Origin: Cotesia glomerata
Taxonomy: Eukaryota > Arthropoda > Insecta > Hymenoptera > Braconidae
Direction: 5' to 3'
NCBI RefSeq assembly: GCF_020080835.1
Contig: NC_058166.1
Span: 7,874,469 to 7,938,468, forward strand
Length of the DNA stretch: 64,000 nt
A program made the position numbers and the translations under genes. Below, piece by piece: positions 12,801 through 25,600 of this stretch. The notes below the pieces were generated by a model. The model saw nothing but the letters and a program-made list of their open reading frames with translations. It was not told the DNA's origin and made no database searches. Position 1 is the stretch's first letter, and every line of letters begins with the position of its first letter.

Positions 12801-15477
12801 ACTCACATTAAGATGATCCTCTCCACATTCCTTTCTTAATCCTTTCCTACCAATATCCTGTTACGTCAATGTGGAACGCTTCACGTAATAATTACCGTAA
12901 CTCCTATTCTTTCCCGCTTCACAGCATTATTTATATTTGTAATAATGCAACTAAAAATAATGCAACTAAAAATTGCTTAACAAATAAATGTGAATAGAGA
13001 TAGAAAAAATACAAATAAGCGGCAATATTATTAAAAATGTATTCAATACATCGTATTGTTAACGTTACTGTAACTATTAATCATTTTGATAAAATTTTTG
13101 GAACATTTATAGATAAAATAAATGATTATAAGACAAAAAACTTTATAGCAAGACTGCAAAACTATGATAATAACTATAAACACAACTTTAACCACAAATA
13201 ACTTCTAAAGGAATGATTTTATCGAAAAATTATAAGAGAACTTTTTTGTAGAGCATTCAATTTCTCATCAGAATATGCACCGATCATAATCGTGGTGACA
13301 TTTTTTTTGAAGAAAAAAAAATAATTGCAAAAAGTTCCAAATTCCCATATTATTTAAATGGGAAATGTAACTCGACTTCGGCACGGTTCAATTTGGTAAT
13401 TAAGAGCTTATTTGTGTAAGATTTTTTTTTTTAGGCCAAGAACTAAAAATCAAGAGGGCGATCGCGAAAAAAAAATCAACTTGGGAAATAACGAACACCC
13501 TAGTATATAAGTACATATATACACTTAACCTTACATACAAATTTTTTGACAATTTAAAATATTTAAAGAAGAAATTGTTTATCAGAGTTTTAAAATTAAT
13601 ATTATAGTAAAAAATTATCAAATTAAAATCTTATGTTAAATTACTATTTAAGCAAGGATGAAAGTACCAAATTAATTGATGGCCTTGAACTTTAATTTAA
13701 AACCCGGTTAAAATTAGCGTAATAACAATAACAATAATCTCCGAACGCAAATGTTTTAAGATGACCCGGAAAATCCTTTATGATAATAGAGCTTGCGCTC
13801 CTTAGTTAAGGTATGCAAGGAAATTCACCGAGCTTATTAAACTAAAAATTCTGTGATTAAGGATCGGAAAATAAATCTTTCATGCTTTTAGTATATTACC
13901 AAAGTAAAAAGTAATTAAGAAATAAAATTGATGTCATTACAGTAATAGTTATGGTCACTTTTGATATCAATTTTCTTATTCCTCAAAAGCATACAGGATA
14001 GTTGATTAATATAATGGTAGATTACTACTACAATACCTTATAGACATCCAATTGACCGCAATACTGATCAAAACGTTCGTATAGATTCTGTAGCATATTG
14101 ATAACCATCATTGGTGTGGCGGTGGAGCATATTGCGGTGAATCCTACTATATCACTGAAGAGCATCGTAACATCCGGGTAGGTCTTTGCCTCGATCGTTT
14201 CGCCTATGATAAAAAATAATGTCACCACATCTTATTTCTTTTATCCACTATAAAATTTCTATTTTATTCAATTTTGTTATTTTTTTTTTACACAATGAAA
14301 CAAAAAATTCAGAATAAAAAAAAAGCAATATGATATAATTAAAAACTTTGAAGTTTTTCATTTTTATCTTATCCATTTTCATTATTTTTATTGTTGCAAT
14401 TCAACAGTTATTGTTTTTTGAAGAGTACTTGATATTCTCTAGTGACTAACGATTATTTCCATAATCTCCGGCTCTTTTATAATCTCGGGTAAATATTTAG
14501 TGGCGTACAAATACAAAAGGGAGTATTAAAATTTTCGATAATACTGTTGATATTGAACGCCCCCAGTCTATGCTCAATGCTCAATGTTCAGTATTAGAAT
14601 AAGAACAAGGGAAGTGATTTCTGAATTTTAATAATTAATAAAGCTATCAAAGTCAAATACTTTGCGTGATTTTGATCACAGTAAATTTTATTTTTATTTT
14701 TTATTTTTAAATCCGATGGCTAGTCTAGATTGACGAAAAAACGGTTTTTGTTGAATGAAAAATTAATTCATTGCCAAGCTATGGGTTAGTTTGTTTTTTT
14801 GCTAATCTCTCGAAGCGTCAGACCGTCGAAAAACAGAGAAGGGTCTTTGTCATTCGAGGAGTTAAATAACACAAGGTGCGAATGAATGAAGAAAAATAAC
14901 TTGTCGACCGTAAATGACCATGCTAGGCCAGTATTTTTACTTTATTTAGGACATTAATTTTCCAGTATTTTTTTTTTTTTACTCTAAACTTTAATCTAAT
15001 GAAAAAAAAGTACTTGACAATTTTATTTTTTAGACTTTTTAAAATTTATCAATTATTCAAAAATTATTGATCTTTAGCAAAATGTAAATAAAAAGGATAC
15101 ATTTTTTTTATTAATACTCGAGTCAATTTTTTAATCAAATTGAAGCTCAAGTCGGCTTTAATAAATTTTTCATCAATCTGCTATGCAGAGAAAAAAGTGA
15201 AAATAGTTTTTAGAGATTAAAAATAGCTCTCGGGGATTAGAATAAAAATGAAATAAAAATAAAATACATGTTATGTATAAGATAATACACATGAAAGAAA
15301 AAATAATTACGTACCGAGCCAAAGTCGTTTAGCTATATCAGGTGGAAATATAAGATGTAGTAAACTAACATTTTTTTCTCTCTCAGCGTCGACAGCACGG
15401 TTAGCCTCCTCAATAGAACTTTTCAATTTGTCCATACGTCGTCTCAACCCGTCCTAGTAGAGGACAAAAAAAAAGAA

Positions 15478-15529
<52 letters not shown>

Positions 15530-16534
15530 ATAAAATTGTGATATTAAATGTGAAAATGTTACCGAGATAATATACGTCTGTATAAGTAAATCCCGATTTA
15601 TATGACATTCAATAAAAATCTATTTTATTAAATTTTTTATTTAATAAAAAAGATACTTTCAATTGTACGGATATGGACAGAAGAGTGTTTTGTATATAGC
15701 TATTTATTACACTATACATGTCTGAAACAATGTGACAACCGTGATATAATGTATATATAAATGTATATATTTATAGATGGATAAATTGATATAATATGGT
15801 TTGAATGATAGGGATTACGATAGTCACCTGAGCCCTAGCTTGTTCGCCAACTAAAATGACGTCCCTTGTGGCGTCATGAAGCGGAATGTCCGAAATAAAT
15901 AGACCTCGTCCTGTGAGACCGTCCAGGCCATTGAGAAACGGCGAACTGACGAATAAAATTGATTCTGATTCTGAACAGTACACCATTTGACCCTTCAATT
16001 CCAGTCCCTGGGTACAGAAATAGGAAATTAATACATGGTTTTTTTTTTCTATTTTTAAGAAATTTATGTGCTGGTTTAACATGCAATTTCAATTTTATCA
16101 TTTAGTTATTTTATTTTTAGTCATTTTTTTTTATCTTGTTTTTACGCACTTAGAAAGCCGAAAAGAGCGAGTTTTTAATCATTATTTGCGAAGAGGCTTT
16201 TTATTGATTAATATAAAAATGAATATACATATAATAGTGACTTTAAACTTATTAATAGTGATAAGTTCTTTTGTTTTAACAAATAATGATTTGTCTAGCT
16301 CCTGTAGACGATCTCCGTAAGTTCCTCCAATAAAAAGTGTCTGCAGTGAGCACGATATCTTTACTTTGAACCATCGAAATTTACAGTCCTAAAAAATTCC
16401 GCGAACTTAAGATATTATCTAGTGATTAATTGAAAGAATGATAAAAATATCATCGATTTTCGATAAAAATTTTATCCTCAAATTGTTTATAAAAATATAA
16501 AATATTTATCTTAATTATTAATTCTTTACATATC

Positions 16535-16629
<95 letters not shown>

Positions 16630-19600
16630 CTGTCACGATGTTTGTCCGCGATGGACTCCTAAACTACTTAACCGATTTTAAATTAAATTAGCACACCGTG
16701 AGCAGTCTGGTCCAACTTAAGAGATAGGATAGCTTAGATCTTTAATTATAGTCGCAATTTTATTTTATTGCAAATTATTTGTCTATAATTAATTGACAGT
16801 CACAATTATTTGTTAACTCCAAAAGATTCTAACAGATGTCGATACTTTTCGACTGGATTGAGTAAGTAATCAATAGATGGCACTGCTATGGTAAACCGAC
16901 AAACCTGTCATATAAGCTACAATTCAATATCATGATTACCACGTGTTATTGAAGCTAAAGTATAAATTAAATTTATTTTGTAGTAAACAAAATACCGTGA
17001 AATTCAATTATTTCTACTTTTTTAATTTTTGGTGTTAGCATAGCCAACCACGTGTTACTTAGACCGAAGTGTAAATCAAATTCAAATTATAGTGACGATA
17101 ATACAGTGAAATTATTTCTGCTTTTTACTTATTTGTGCTTCATTATTCAAAATTTTATAATTATAAAATATATATATGTAAGTATTATCACATAATTATA
17201 ATAATTAATTAATATATTAATGAGAAAATGGTACAAAGCTCCCCACACTTCTTCAATAATTTTACAAATATTTTTTTTTTCATTGTTTTTATTTAACCTC
17301 TATTAAAAATTATTTTGCACTTATTATTTCAATGTGCTATAATAACATGTTTTTCAGTTTTTTTTTTTTCTAATATTTAAACGATTAAATTAATATTTTC
17401 AGTCAAATGCCACCGAAAAAATCTAACCTCAACAACGCAAGCACCAGAAAGGCACGACGCAAACGTGTTTAAAGAGCTCATCAGTTAGCAGAACAATTCG
17501 AAACAGGAAATACAGCTCAAAGAATCAAGACAGCAGAAGGTCGTGCACAAGAACAGCCTGATACACGTCTGCAACAGAATATTACGGGAACAAGAGCGGC
17601 ACAAGAACAAAACATAGCTACAGTACGAGTACAGGAAGGACAATTTCAATATATACATGTAAGTATTATCACATAGCTATACAAATTAATTAATATATCA
17701 ATGAAAAAATGATACAAAGCTCCCCACACTTTTTCAATAATTGTATAAAGATTTTTCTTTTATTGTTTTTATTTAACCTCTATTAAAAATTATTTTGCAC
17801 TTTTATTTCAATTTCAATGTGCTATAATAGCATGTTTTTTAGTTTTTTTTCCAATATTTAAACGATTAAATTATTATTTTCAGTAAAATGCCACCGAAAA
17901 AATCTAATCTCAACAACGTGAGCAGCAGAGAGGCACGACGCAAACGTGTTGAAAGAGCTCATCAGTTGCCAGAACAAGTCGATACAAGAAATACAGCTCA
18001 AAGAATTAGGACAGCAGAAGGTCGTGCACAAGAATCTCAAGAACAGTGTAGCGAACGTCTGCAACAGAATATTACGAGAACAAGAGCGGCACGAGAACGA
18101 AACATAGCTACAGTACGAGCACAAGAACGACAAAGGCAACGGATCAGCCGCTCATTAATACGTACATCATTCGTTCGTCTTGCTTTTGAATATGCACCAG
18201 ATATTAACTACTCTGCGCATTCAAAAATTGCTATCGGTGGAATGGATAAAGTATGTCAATATTGTCAGGCGTTGAAATTTCGAAATGAAGCTGCCGGTAT
18301 GTGCTGCGCAGCAGGAAAAGTCGTGCTGCCACCTCTACCCGCTCCGCCAGAACCTTTATTATCCCTTCTTGCTGGGAATTCAGATGATTCAAAATTATTT
18401 TTGCGTAAGATACGCAAATTTAATTCTTGCTTCCAAATGACGTCATTTGGGGCAACTAAAATTTGCGATCTTGCATCCGATGGACGTAATTTTGAAACTA
18501 CATTCAAAATACAAGGCCAGGTGTACCACAAAATTGGATCATTGATGCCAATGCCTGATGATAATCCGAAATTTCTTCAAATTTATTTTATGGGCAATTG
18601 TGAAGAGCGCGTAACTACTCGGTGCCAGTATAATTTCATTGAACAAGCAGAGGAAAGAGCAATTGTGATATTACTGGAAAATTTTTTAGAAGATCAGAAT
18701 CAACTACTTCAATTAATCAAAAGAGTTTCGCCACGATTGCAAAATGACAACTATCAAATCGTCATAAAAGCCGATAAAGTACCATTAGGTGAACATGCTG
18801 GTAGATTCAACGCTCCAACTGTTGATGAGGTTGCTGTTATCATGGTTGGTGATCCAGTTGACAAAAGATCTATAAAAATTACACGGCGAGACAACACTAT
18901 CAGTACGATTTCGGATCTACACCGTTCATATGATGCACTACAATATCCATTGATATTTTGGCAAGGACAGGATGAATATCACCTTAACATCAAACAGTGT
19001 GATCCTAATACCGGTAAATTTGACAATTACCTATTTATTTTCTTACTGTATGTATGAATGTTAATTTCGTATTGTATTTTATTTTTTATTTTTTTAGGTG
19101 ATTATGGAAATAAAAAAGTGAGCTCAATGAACTACTACGCACACCGAATAATGATTAGACTAAATCAGGACAACTATATCCTTCGATATCGTCAGCTATT
19201 CCATCAATACATTGTTGATATGTATGCTAAGGTTGAAAGCGAACGCTTGCGATTCATTCGATTCAACCAGGCTAAATTACGATCGGAAGAATATATTCAC
19301 TTACGAGATGCTGTTGCTGGAAACATCGACGGAAATTTAAATCCTAATGACATCGGTAATGCTTTCATTTTACCTTCAAGCTACATCGGCAGTCCACGGA
19401 ACATGCAGGAATACATACAAGACGCGATGACTTACGTACGTCATTACGGCCGACCGGATTTGTTTATTACATTTACATGTAATCCGAATTGGGAAGAGAT
19501 ACAAACTTTATTATTATCAGGACAACAAGCAATTCATCGTCATGATATAACTGCACGCGTGTTTAAACAAAAATTGAAATCCTTAATTGATTTTATTGTT

Positions 19601-22600
19601 AAATATTCAATTTTCGGTATCACACGTTGTTGGCTGTATACGATTGAGTGGCAAAAGCGAGGTTTGCCTCATGCCCACATTTTGATTTGGCTTGAAGATA
19701 AAATCCGTCCAGAAGAAATTGATCAAATAATTTCAGCCGAAATTCCAGACCCATTAATTGATCCAGAATTATTTGATGTTGTCACTAAACACATGATCCA
19801 TGGGCCATGCGGTGCTTTTAACATCACGTCACCATGCATGGAAAATGGAAAATGTAAGAAAAATTTCCCAAAGCCGCATACGAATGACACTATCACGGAT
19901 ATTGATGGTTATCCTATATATCGCCGCAGAAATACTGAGAATGGTGGCCACACATTTACAATGCGACTGCCGAATTATCCAAATCAAGCAGAATTTGATA
20001 ATCAGTGGGTGGTACCATATTCACCATTACTTTCAAAAACTTATAAAGCTCATATCAACGTTGAGCTTTGCAGTTCTGTAAAATCAATTAAGTACATTTG
20101 TAAATATGTAAACAAAGGCAGTGATTTGGCCATATTTGAAGTACAAAATATAAATAAAAATGACGAAATAGCACGATACCAAATGGGTAGATACATTAGC
20201 AGCAACGAAGCTATTTGGCATATTCTCAGCTTTCCCATACACGAAAGAGATCCTTCTGTCCAGCATCTAGCAATACATCTTGAAAACGGTCAACGTGTAT
20301 ACTTCACTGAAGAAGATCTTCTCCAAAGAGCGTTCGAGGCCCCAAAAACGACACTAACTGAATTTTTTACATTGTGTCAAAGATTTGATATTTTTGGCCG
20401 ATTCGCAAAGACATTGCTATATGGTGATGTTCCGCGTTATTTCACATGGAACAAATCCAGTAAAAAATGGGAACCACGAAAACAAGGAAAACGACATCCT
20501 TCCATTCCAGGCATATTCAAAGCTAAGACATTGGGGCGACTTTACACAGTACATCCAAAGCAACGTGAGTGCTTCTATTTACGTTTGTTATTGGTGAATG
20601 TGCCTGGACCAACGTCTTTTGAATTTCTGCGAACAGTTAATGGTCGAGTATTCAATACATACCAAGATGCATGTCGTGAACTGCAATTGCTAGAAGACGA
20701 TAACCATTGGGACTTAGCGCTTGCTGATGCTGCGTTGACATCAATGCCCAATAACATTCGTCAGCTGTTTGCAATTATTTTGATGACGTGTTATCCATCG
20801 TAAGCACAAACTTTGTTGGAAAAATATAAAAATTGCATGACAGAAGACATATTGCACCGAATTAGACAAACAGATCAATGCCAAAACATAGATTATACGC
20901 CAGAGATGTATAATGAAGCATTGGTGTTGATCGAGGATTTATGTGTTCTAATTTCAAATTTACCACTTAATCATTATGGTATGCCATCACCTAATCGCCC
21001 AGCTACTGACTTAGTCAATACCGATTTACAACGAGAACAACAATATGACCATGGAAATTTAGCCACGATTATCACGAACAGTGAGCCATTACTAACAGCA
21101 GAACAAAAAATTATTTATGATCGGATTATGCTGGCTGTTGCTGCTGAACAAGGCGGTATTTTTTTCTTGGACGCACCAGGTGGAACCGGTAAGACATTTT
21201 TAATATCGTTGATTCTTGCCAAAATACGGTCGCAACAGAAAATCGCATTGGCAGTTGCATCGTCAGGCATTGCGGCTACTTTACTGGATGGTGGGCGAAC
21301 GGCACATTCAACATTCAAGCTGCCATTGGATATTCATCATAAACCAGATGCAATGTGTAACATCAAAAAGAATAGTGGAATAGCTGCAGTGTTGCGGAAG
21401 AGTTCTATAATAATTTGGGATGAGTGCACAATGGCGCACAAATATTCACTTGAAGCATTGCATAGAACTATGCAGGATTTAAACAGCAATAATAAACTTT
21501 TCGGTGGTACTATCTTACTTTTGTCTGGTGATTTCCGTCAGACCTTACCGGTTATACCTCGCTCAACTTTCGCGGATGAGATTAATGCATGTTTGAAACA
21601 ATCATTCTTATGGCGAAGTGTTGAAACACTTCGATTGACCATAAACATGCGGGTACAGTTGCAAAATGATCCATCAGCACAAATATTTTCCGAGCAATTA
21701 CTAGATATTGGGAACGGTAAAATAGAACTGCAACCAAATACGCAATGCATCAAACTGCCAGACAATTTTTGTACTGTTCTTCAAGATAAAAATGAATTGA
21801 TTCAGAGTATTTTTCCGGATATACAGAATAATTACTTGAATCATAACTGGCTCAGTCATCGGGCGATTTTGGCAGCCAAAAATGTTGATGTTGACGAAAT
21901 TAACTTCCAGATACAACAGTTGTTACCAGGCGATCTGATGTCTTTTAAATCAATCGATACTGTTGTTGATGAAAATGAAAGTGTAAATTTTCCAACTGAA
22001 TTTTTGAATTCACTAGATATACCTGGAATGCCACCCCACAATCTTCAATTAAAGATTGGTTCCCCGATTATTCTCCTACGTAATTTGAATCCACCTCAAT
22101 TATGCAACGGTACACGTTTGATCATCAAAAAGATCACCGGAAACATTCTTGAAGCAACCATTTTAACTGGGAAGTTTAAAGGAAAAGTGGTCCTGTTGCC
22201 ACGTATTCCAATGATACCGTCAGATTCTACCATACCTTTCAAACGGCTACAGTTTCCAATTCGTTTAGCTTTTGCCATGTCAATAAATAAGTCTCAAGGC
22301 CAAACAATGTCCATTTGTGGTTTAGATTTGGAAAATCCGTGTTTTTCTCATGGGCAACTATATGTTGCATGTTCACGTGTTGGGAAACCGTCGAATCTAT
22401 TTGTGTTAGCTAAAGACAGGTTAACCAAAAATATTGTGCACCGATTAGTGCTAAATTAAATTGAAATTGAAAGTATTTATAATTTAAAATAATAAATATT
22501 ACTGTTAAAGATTTAAGACTATCTGCCTTACCTACCTCATTCATAAGTTTAAATGTCATATGTTATTCACTAACAACTTTGTAATATGCTCATTCGTTAC

Positions 22601-25600
22601 AAAATTAAATGGAAATAATAAATTAAAAAATTAATTCTTTTGTATTGATTTCTGCTTAATATGAACTGTAAGAAAATTTTAATCAATCGTGTTCAACGTC
22701 CTTCTCCTTCAAATCTTAATCCCGTGAATTTGTGTACCAACTTCAACATTTCCGTCTTGGTTCGTAAATAATTTCATTGTACTAAAGGGTTATAGTCGTA
22801 GAAAATCTGTCATGGAGGTCACCATATTTTTTTACAAATACCATCTATGTAAAAAGCATGGTGGTCCCCGTGACTGATGTTCTCCTACCGTTCCTCTTAA
22901 ATTGTATACTACAATGTAATATAACAATAACTTTAGCCACAGCAACGCGTGGCCGGGTCTGCTAGTATTCTTATAATTTTTTGAATACTTGTCCATTTGA
23001 CATTACATTTTCTATGTATATACTTGAAAATATCAACAGACTCGATAGAGTCTGGCGCCAAGTTCCGTTCTCAAGCCAGACTACCGAGTGTGTATATACC
23101 GTAAGCAGAACGGTTATTTGAGGTTACAAATTTTTTTTCAAATTTATTTTGATTTTTTTTTTTATATGATATTTTATAATAGTAGTTCATGTTTTTTATT
23201 ACGCTTATTACTTGATTATTATCAATTATCTTTATAATTTCTATTTAAAATTATTAAAAATAATCAGCACAAACTATAGCGACCCAGATTTTTAGGTTTT
23301 AACTTTTTTCTTATGTAAAAAGCGGACGACCAGAGACTAAATAATATAAGGATGCATTCTAATCTTATAATAGATGGGAAACTACAGTGAAAAAAAGATA
23401 TTTGACAGCTTGCAATTACACACGCCAGGCGGCGTAAGAATAACTTTTACATGAACTATAGCTTAAAGGAGATAGTTTGCCACCGGAAATGTATTAAATT
23501 AAAATTGTCAATTTTTATTATAATTACAAAAAATACTGAAATCCGAACAAAAACAGTTTCACTGTAAAAAAATCACGCCAAGTCCACGTTCATAAGACTA
23601 TTAAGAAAAAAAATTTTATTTCTTTACAAAAAGATATAAAAAAAAAAATACGTTCCAAAATTGTTTCTTTTAATTTTTAAATTTACAACAAAATTTTTTT
23701 TAATTTCCGAAAATCATTTACAACCATATCGGTTACTTGGATTTTTTAATTTTTCATTTTATATCTTTTTGTAAAGAAATAAAATTTTTTTTTCTTAATA
23801 GTCTTATGAACGTGGACTTGGCGTGATTTTTTTTACAGTGAAACTGTTTTTGTTCGGATTTACATTACAACAGTAAAATTAAAAAAAAATTTTTTTATTT
23901 TAAGTGCGTATAATCTCTTAATAAAGGTTTCAGAGAATATTACTTCTAAATCTGATTTAAATATTGGAAAAAAATTCTTGATAAAAGAGAAATAATAAAT
24001 TGCAAATAAATTATAATGATAATAAAGTACAACAATAAAAAGTAATAGGTTAAAAATAAATAGCGAGGCTTTTAACAAAACATTACCAGACATGCCAAAA
24101 TAATGACTATAATCTAGCATCATCATTATCTGTAATCTCCATAAACGGTATCGACTCACCTCAGCCGGAAATTTATCAGCACCCGGTGGCTTCTGCAGTG
24201 CCAATACAAAGGGTGTATTCGCACGTTTTAAAATCTCATGAAATGTAAGTGTAACACCACGAGGTCGCGTGAATACAAAATACGTCGATATTTCACGACC
24301 AAGTCTATTGAGATTATGACCGAAGATGCGCATGAACCCGACCCCAAGTTGCACTATTTCAAGCTTTCGATCCACAACAAAATGCCAGGGAAATGCTTTG
24401 CAAAAACTCGCTACTCCCATCCGTAGATCAACTGCTTTTTCGGACAATCTTCGGGTTTCTGGAGCTACGACTTCACTAGAATCGTCACGTGTTGTGCCCA
24501 TGTACTCGTAGCGCTCTGGTGTGATTCGATACCTGTCATCAAAATTTATAATATTTGAACATAATTTCTTTTTTGGTGAAAAATTTCATTTTTTACTAAA
24601 CACGATCTTTTCAATTTTTTCGCATCCTTCTTCCTGTCCCTGAAGTTTAAAGTTTAAATTAAAAAATGAAGTTATCGACATTGTTCCTACACGGGAAAAA
24701 ATTTCTGGGAAAATTTACGATACAACTATTGTAAAGCTGGACTATACTTTTATTACTGTTAATTGTCAAATATTTTAGAAGAAAAAATACTATTTATTCA
24801 TGAAAAAATACGATATTACTATTGTAAAAATTAAGAGATGAAAATTTCCAGTGCTGCCTCTGTATCTTTCCAATAAAACTATAGCAAATTTTACAATAGT
24901 TGAATTGGAATGTTTCTCAATTAGTGTGAGTGATGGCCGTGACAGCACTAGACGCCGAGCTTATGTAAATGTTAAATGATATGCGTCTTAGTTTACTTCG
25001 GATAACGTAGAAGGAGAGTCTCTGGCTGCCAACACAGGGTTCTAGGTTCGATTCTCAGATAACACGAAAATGTCGGTTTCTTTTTTCGATTACTGTACCG
25101 GTACCAATTAGTCCAACCTTCTATCTCTGTCCCTCCCTAATATTTCTTTTAAAAAAACCAACTGTGAATTTTTACAATAGTTGAACTGTAAAGTTCACAA
25201 ACATATATTATAAAATTTGCTTTATAGTATCCGACTTTTTAAGACTCTTGCTAGTCTTATTTGTTGGATAAAATTTACAATAGTAGATCGTAAAAATTAC
25301 TAAATGAGAAGTATAGTCCACCGTTACTATTTTATTTAGCAAAAATTACAATAGTAAAATAGTAAAAACTCCTTTAATTTTCTTTCCGTGTAGTTTTTAA
25401 AAGTTTAAAGTTAAAATTTTGAGTTAAATATTGCAGATACAGAAAAATCATATAAAATCTTCTTTATAGGAAATTTTATTTTTTTTCAAAAAAGGTCTAT
25501 TGTGTGGAATATCTTATATTTTAGATGATATTTGAATTTAAAAGTTATAAGAAAGTTTCTTTTTAAAAAGTTTACTTTTTCACTGTGAAATGAATAAATC

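Larger units (their letters stand above)
10959..13500. mobile_element. Composite element with about 0.5-kb terminal inverted repeats
   Basis: GGGTGTCCGTTATTTCG at the left and its complement at 13484-13500 lie next to TA dinucleotides, the probable target duplication. The arms (about 10959-11440 and 12957-13500) match with small indels. The interior holds a TTAA MITE, a decayed protein-coding remnant and a tRNA-derived SINE. No transposase of its own is seen. Confidence 0.75.
16626..22965 (+). mobile_element. Helitron rolling-circle transposon, 6.3 kb
   Basis: The 5' end TCTCCTGTCACGATG follows an A, and the 3' end finishes in CTAG followed by T, as expected for insertion between A and T without duplication. 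A short hairpin (GCCAC...GTGGC) lies about 12 bases before the 3' CTAG. The element encodes one Rep/helicase polyprotein, oriented opposite to the host cyclase gene, and sits in the 8.1-kb intron. It is complete in structure but has one internal stop codon and a duplicated 5' region. Confidence 0.93.

Noticed and set aside
23860..24159. Continuation of the cyclase frame beyond the exon ending at 24160
   Set aside because: The frame is low-complexity and hydrophobic after the GTGAGT donor, and the next exon joins in frame at that donor.
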